Shown here: positions 58,801 to 64,000 of the stretch, piece by piece
How positions within the stretch are numbered: the stretch's first letter is position 1
Layout: the number at the start of each line of letters is the position of its first letter
Assembly (NCBI GenBank): GCA_021904315.1
Contig: CM038920.1
Span: 5,642,001-5,706,000 of the forward strand
Direction of reading: 5' to 3'
DNA from: Sphagnum magellanicum
Taxonomy: Eukaryota; Streptophyta; Sphagnopsida; Sphagnales; Sphagnaceae
DNA length: 64,000 nt
Notes under the pieces: generated by a model
The model's database searches: none
The model's input: the letters and a program-made list of their open reading frames with translations, nothing else
Told to the model about the DNA's origin: nothing
Made by a program: the position numbers and the translations under genes

Positions 58801-61511
58801 TCTAAGTCACAAAAAATCCAAAAAAAATAAAATTATTTAAATCTTTTTAGAAATAAATTATTATTATTATTATTATTATTTAAATTATAAATAAATAAAT
58901 ATTTTTTTGAAAAAAACATCACGAGATTCTCTATCTCAGTCGCAGCAGCAGCCCAAAATTATAAGAAAAGGATGCTAGAGATGTTTCTTTACTTTCATAA
59001 ATTTTCTTATCCCAAAAATCCAATAAAATTTGACTAAAATCGTCTTATGGATGAATAAAATAATTGCCACTTTTGGCTACATCACAAATTTGACCCAAAA
59101 AAAAAAAAAAAAACAAAAACCCTCCCCCATAGGCTCATCATGGCATCTTTACGAAGGCTAAACGAAGGCTTCCCAAGACAATTGACGTCATGCACGGGAG
59201 GAAACATCCTCCCCACACACACCCACAAGTCAGTCCATGATATTGTACTGTACGTAAGCACTGGAACATGTACCAGTATTAATACTGTAGCATGTTGTTG
59301 TAAGGGAGGTTCTCATACGAGTGGGTTCTCTGCTAAGGGAGGAGGTTCTCATACGAGTGGGTTCTGCTAAGGGAGGAGGTTCTCATACGAGTGGGTTCTG
59401 CTAAGGGAGGTTCTCATACGAGTGGGTTCTCTGCTAAGGGAGGTTCTCATACGAGTGGGTTCTCTGCTAAGGGAGGAGGTTCTCATACGAGTGGGTTCTC
59501 TGCTAAGGGAGGAGGTTCTCATACGAGTGGGTTCTCTGCTATGGGAGGTTCTCATACGAGTGGGTTCTGCTAAGGGAGGTTCTCATACGAGTGGGAGGTT
59601 CTTATATGAGTGGGTTCTGCTAAGGGAGGCCCAACAACTGACAGCATGCCTTATTTGTTCCCAAACCTCAGGAGGAGAACCAACAAGTACAAGCTAAAAA
59701 TAACTTGTCTTCTTTTCCGGGAACATGGGAACATTTAAGGCCCTAGGATTATTATTCTTCTGCTGTGGGGAAAGACGAAAGATCCCTCCCTCCCTCAGAG
59801 TTAGTTACACGGAGAAAACAAAATAGTCAGTCAAAGATCCCGGAAAATTTCCAGTTTGACTTTTTCTAAGACTCTTGAGTCTGAACGAAATGCATGCAGC
59901 TGTCATCTTGATTGATTCGATTCTAGAGTCTGATTCTTCGAAGTTCGAATTCGTTGAGAATCAAGTACTATGAGATTTTAAACGCGTGAGAACATATTCT
60001 CCAGATGAAGTAATTTGTACCCCCCTAAAATCTTGGAGCAGAATTTTTTTTGGGGGTTTTTGAACTGTAGGTAGGGGGCGAGAATTTGAAGCTGCGTACG
60101 TACATACCAGATGAGTGGAAGCTATCTCCAAGCAGTAGATGTTTCCGTCTGATCCTCGTCCCGGGAGGCACACCATTGTCTGTTTCAGCGCAAACACGAG
60201 AATTGCCGATCAGTTCTAAATCCACAAGCTGACCGCGAGATTAATTTTTGAGCTAGCAAAGCTGCATGCATGGTGGAATGGGTTGAAACAAGATTTCACC
60301 TTGATTCCTGATTGCTGCAGTTAGCCATAATGATTCATCATCCGCAAGATTCCGCAAAAATCCATGCACAATATATTCATCATCCCGCGTTGTTGAAATC
60401 CAATTCACAAACAATTGCAAACAAACAAAACAAACAAAGTTAGAATCAGAGATTTCAACAACTCCGACTAGACGGGGACTAGTACTGGAGGCCGACATGA
60501 GCATCATGATCATGTGGACCAGGCTCGAGACTGATCCAGATCTGCAACGATACCTGCAAGAATCGGTTTTTGCGTTCCTCGGTGACCAATCGCGGCATGT
60601 CGTTTGTCCACCAGAGAGGAGATTCTTGGAACAAGGCCCTGGCTGCATATCTGCAATATTGCATCACAATTTAGGAACTCAACATATACGAGCTAGCTAG
60701 CTAGCTGCCGGCGAAGCTGACAATTCCATCGAGAACAGTACTTAGCGAGCAGACTGCATCCAGGAGCTGCTCGCTAGGCAGTTCTTTGTGAGGAAAATGA
60801 GCATGAGTTCCAGTTATAGGTACGTACCCAGAGCTTGGACTGATCGTGAAGGTGCACGACTTGTAAACAGTGTAGAAAATGGCTTCGAGTCTTCGACTCT
60901 CAGATGCTGGATCATGCTGCTGCAGGAGTGCACCCGGCGGCTGCAAGTTCCCGCCGTTGAACTTGCCCTGGTGCCATACTATAGCCCTATAAGAATCATG
61001 CATCATCATCATTGAGCATCGACAAAGCTGCAGGTTGTGAGAATCCAAAACCTCACATGAAAGAATCCTAGCTCGCGAGTAATATTTGTTTTGTAACCCA
61101 AAGAAATATTCCGATCTTCGTCATGAGCGCAGCAGCTGCTAGAGCATGATGAGCTCAACACGGCTCTCTGATTAGTACTGCGAATTGGTCAATTGGAGCG
61201 GAAAATGCAGATCACCATGTGCAACTAGAGAATAGAAAGCTTGCAAGAAGAACTACGTCTTACCGGTTATGAGGATTAAGCTTCCAGACGACAGCATAAA
61301 GAAGCCACGGCCAATTTTCAGCTAGCACTTGCAGAAGCTCCTTCCAATTCAACTCCTGCACCACGACTGCTGCTCCAGCAACACTAGCATCGACCTCAAC
61401 TGCACTAGCTGGATCATCTTCACTAGCTGCTGGTACGTCGTATAACTCCTGCTGCGACGATTCATGTAACCCAAAGCTGCTGCTGCTCTCGCCGCTCCAG
61501 CTTGCTGACAT
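55863..61511 (-). CDS. bHLH transcription factor with N-terminal MYC_N domain and ACT-like C terminus
   Basis: Exons in transcript order: 61511-61264; 60986 to about 60704 (end uncertain); 60650-60554; a 15-nt microexon 60314-60300; 60179-60108; 58462-56809; 56713-56288; 56042-55863. The N-terminal exons give a bHLH-MYC_N domain: WKELLQVLAENWPWLLYAVV, ARALFQESPLWWT, then QSGIK (microexon) joined to TMVCLPGRG and LEIASTHL, then LETSELLQTFKQLF. The middle is Ser, Gln and Asp-rich, probably activating. The bHLH is EKRKMKERHRRSKIKTEIKA with LDSLLPASKK, an intron in the loop region, then KDTLSILAKAIHYIRQLKDQ. ERxRR suggests E-box binding. DLVIDVKSRNNPQTLIHILS starts an ACT-like dimer domain, as in subgroup IIIf factors (TT8/GL3). 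In the long exon the frame changes at about 57778-57814. Removing that 37-nt GT...AG stretch restores it. About 970 residues. Start at 61511 is the first ATG of the frame. Confidence 0.75.
58660..59300. other. Left part of the large bHLH intron, AT-rich
   Basis: Contains TAA/TTA arrays (58694-58713 and 58859-58880) and a short match to the GTAGCCAAAG element family (CACTTTTGGCTACATCACAAA-type, 59071-59091). No coding sequence is seen. Confidence 0.5.
59302..59630 (+). repeat. Minisatellite in the bHLH intron, about 10 copies of a 30-36 bp unit
   Basis: The unit is GGGAGGTTCTCATACGAGTG followed by GGTTCTCTGCTAA. Copies differ by presence of GGA after GGGA and of CT in TTCTCTGC. Reading frames are open on both strands through much of the array only because of the repeat. 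Confidence 0.93.
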
Positions 61512-62420
61512 ACTCACAAGCCCGAAAAACCAAAAACCCAGAAACTGAAATCAGCTTGACCCGCAGCTTATAGCTAGCTAGTTCTGATACCAGCTGCAGC
61601 TCCTCCTGGACGTCCCTCCACCTCAATCCGCACCCCCAAGTTCCACCCCCGGCCCAAACCTCTTCTTCTCTGCAGATTCCCTAATTCATAACATTCCCAG
61701 CACCTCGTCCATCACCTTCAATCTTCCTAATTCAATCCCTAGACTGCAGTAGAGCTTCCTCCAAGAACAAGAAGCTGAACAAGAACAAGAAGACCCAAGC
61801 TGTCCGGTTTTGTTGCTGCAGGAGCTGCTGGAGCACATTGAGGCATGAATAATGCAATTAGGCTACGAATCTATTGTCGATGCTCAAGCTTTTGAGCTAC
61901 AAGAAGCTCGTAGAGCTCACTTAGGGGAACCCATGTCATGGTCTTCCGGGAACTAGCGGTTTGCAGCGCTGCTGCCGGTCGAGGTTCTAGAATGAGATCA
62001 GGAATGTACGTAATTCACAAGCAGGTACTATGACAAGTCTAAAAAGTAGCAGATCTATCTGGTTTGTGTGTGCATGCAGTGACTTGCTTTGCAAGAAAAT
62101 TTTCCAAAAATTGGAGCAGAAAGTGCGCCAGGATTTGTTTTTTTGTGGCAGGGAAGAGAGCGAGAGAAGAGAGAGAGAGAGAGCGCGCGCGCGGAGAATG
62201 TGCAGGGGACACAGAAGCTCGGCAACAGGAGACAAGCTTTCAACGCGCGCTGTGACAGATTAAAGGACGGACGGACGGACGGACGGACGGGCGGATGGAT
62301 GGATGGGTGATTCAACGCGCGCTATGACGGATGGATGCTTTAACGCTGTGACGGCTGTTGAAAAGCAAAGCTTCCTTCGTTCCTTCCCTTTTTCCCCAGA
62401 GAGCTTAAATGGCCTTCTAC
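61512..62420 (-). promoter_or_regulatory. Probable promoter/leader of the bHLH gene, with simple repeats
   Basis: GC-richer DNA upstream of the minus-strand start. It includes a GA run (62157-62181), a GCGCGCGCGC run (62182-62192), a GGAC array (62265-62290) leading into GGAT repeats, and two AACGCGCGCT words (about 62240 and 62313). The promoter role is inferred from position only. Confidence 0.4.
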
Positions 62421-62500
62421 ACAGGGTGACCCTTTTCACACGGTCTCCCAAAAAACCATCACGTGGGTATTATTAGGTAGTTTTGTAGTTACAACAAGTA

Positions 62501-62710
62501 CCTTGGCCATTTCAACACATGTCTGTCGAATAATTAATTAATTAATTAATTAATTTTTGAAAATTTCAATTTCAACAAACAAATGGAATATTCCTAAATA
62601 TTCACTACTATCTTCCTTCACCCAAAAAAAGAAATTGATTTGGAAAAAATAATTTTTGAAAATTTCAACATTTCTGAAAATAATATAAATTAGTGTCGAA
62701 TTGGCCAAGG
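62501..62710 (+). mobile_element. MITE-like element with CCTTGGCCA-type inverted termini (copy 2)
   Basis: Begins CCTTGGCCATTTCAACAC and ends GTGTCGAATTGGCCAAGG, with TA at each side. Terminal repeats of 18 bp match except at two sites. Internal blocks match copy 1 at 9058-9240 in the same orientation, with an AATT expansion near 62535. Confidence 0.65.
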
Positions 62711-62863
62711 TACTAGGATGGTATATGATTTTGATAACAAGGATTTTTCATGGGGGAAAAAACAAAACCAAAAAAAAAAAAAAAAAGACCCCAAATTTGC
62801 CAGATTTTGAACCCAAAAAAAAAAAAATTCAATTTGCCAGATTTTTATGATAAGTTCCAGTAG

Positions 62864-62983
62864 GTAGCCAAGAATATCAAAGGATTCTTTCTTCTTTATT
62901 TTTGTCTTTTTTTCTTACTTTCATATCAAGTATGTAACCAAATTTGGCTAAATTATTTTGTGAATGATCCTCACTTTGGCTAC
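62864..62983 (+). mobile_element. MITE-like element, terminal motif GTAGCCAA(A)G (copy 2)
   Basis: Starts GTAGCCAAG and ends CTTTGGCTAC, short inverted termini, and contains CTTTCATATCAAG and TGTAACCAAATTTGGCTAA. It is the best-preserved copy of the family in the window. It lies 154 bp from the CCTTGG-type element, and the two families are also neighbours near 9 kb. Confidence 0.5.
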
Positions 62984-64000
62984 ATCACAAAATCCTCAAA
63001 AGAAACCTCAAAGTGACCCAGATGGTGCTGGATTTTATTTCTTTCCTCCTGTTTAGAGTGTCCCCAGCTGCCTTCCCCCCCCACCCCCCAACATGGGTGT
63101 TTTTTTGGGGGCTAAAATGTTGTAAACAATACCCTACGAAAATTAAATCAAAGGACAACATGCTTAATAATTTCTCATATCGTAGCCCCTGTGCCCTAAT
63201 TCTGGAAGAACATATGATCGCAAATCGTCTAGTTTCTTGAAAAATTTGCAAAAAAAACCCTAATAAACTAAGATTATTTCAAAGCCAAAAAAAAAAACCT
63301 ATGACTAGTTAGTGCACATACTATGTCACCTTAAGCATGAATCCCAAAACCTCCACATACTAGGTATAATAATGCCCATGTGGTCATAACTAAACTATTT
63401 CAAACTTAAACTAAATAGAAAGGAGGAAGACCGAACTAATGAACACCGTACTTGACAAAGCTAATAATGCTTTGAGGAAGAAGCTTAAGATTTTATTCAG
63501 CATTGTCCCCACAAGGGAATGGACTATCGCATCTAGCATTGGTGTTTGAACACGGTCTTGAATGGCAACATTTACATTGGTAGGTTTGGGTCTTATTTTG
63601 GTCATGTTCACACAAGGGAGAGGGAGGGTTTGTGATAAGGTTGTTGTTTTTTTTTTTTTTTTTATACATAAGATATAAAATTATGCATACATATTATATA
63701 TAAATTTTTTAACTGAATAATATTTTATTGTGGGCTTCACTTGATAAAAATGTAAAACATAATATTCATCCATGAAAATATTATTTTTTTGGTTCAATAG
63801 TTTTATCATATAAGATCACATATATAATATATGACAATATTTATTTATTATATACTATATTTAAAATATTTTTGAATAAAATGCATATAATATAATAAAA
63901 CTATTTATAATTTATAATAAAATTCTCATTTCCTTAATTATTTATATTTTCAAATTAATTAATATTTTATAATTATACAATCAAATTCATTTTTTTTTAT
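62984..64000. other. AT-rich flank, no gene seen
   Basis: Long A and T tracts, a C-rich/G-rich patch near 63075-63115, and very AT-rich sequence after 63640. No conserved frame is seen on either strand. Confidence 0.5.

Noticed and set aside
59302..59630. Regular direct repeats resembling a CRISPR array
   Set aside because: Units are contiguous with no unique spacers, and the locus lies in an intron of a plant gene. It is a minisatellite.
59367..59697. Open frames on both strands encoding GGSHTSGFSAKG- and SREPTRMRTS-type repeats
   Set aside because: Produced by the minisatellite unit and located inside an intron of the bHLH gene.

Overview
The window is nuclear DNA from a land plant. Genes have many short exons with GT-AG introns, intergenic DNA is very AT-rich, and there are plant-type families: a DYW pentatricopeptide protein, bifunctional LKR/SDH, a PAM1-like TBC protein and a bHLH-MYC_N factor. 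The repeat units of the PPR protein (GCESDVFVGSSLVDMY, GHVKCGQGQ) resemble the expanded PPR families of homosporous ferns, so a fern is my best guess. That is inference, not proof. I found no rRNA, tRNA, CRISPR array, organelle gene or intact autonomous transposon.

Layout: 1-2.3 kb AT-rich flank, then a GC-richer leader; 2.3-4.1 kb C2-domain gene (+); 5.9-7.8 kb DYW-class PPR gene (-); 8-14.8 kb AT-rich DNA with MITE-like elements; 14.9-17.9 kb TBC RabGAP gene (-), 8 exons that join perfectly; 18-24.7 kb repeats, including a poly-G run and a 14-copy minisatellite; 24.8-26.7 kb membrane-anchored HAD acid phosphatase gene (+), 4 exons; 28.4-28.8 kb broken DUF760-like gene (+); 29-32.4 kb AT-rich DNA with a dispersed SINE-like repeat; 33.1-41.4 kb LKR/SDH gene (+), 23 exons and 1087 codons; 42.5-43.6 kb CH-TM-LysM gene (-) with an in-frame TGA; 44.6-49.6 kb AT-rich DNA with a fold-back element, a 38-bp perfect palindrome and tandem repeats; 49.7-54.5 kb anthranilate synthase alpha gene (+), 13 exons; 55.9-61.5 kb bHLH-MYC_N gene (-) with a 15-nt microexon; 61.5-64 kb leader and AT-rich DNA with MITE-like elements.

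The genes do not form a pathway cluster. Two are amino-acid enzymes with unrelated roles (lysine breakdown and tryptophan synthesis). The others serve organelle RNA editing, membrane traffic, phosphatase activity and transcription. Exon models were built by reading translations and splice sites. For the TBC, phosphatase, LKR/SDH and anthranilate synthase genes the exon lengths sum to whole codons and every junction keeps phase, which strongly supports them. Four other loci carry small frame or stop lesions (C2, DUF760-like, CH-LysM, bHLH). Each could be a real mutation or an assembly error.
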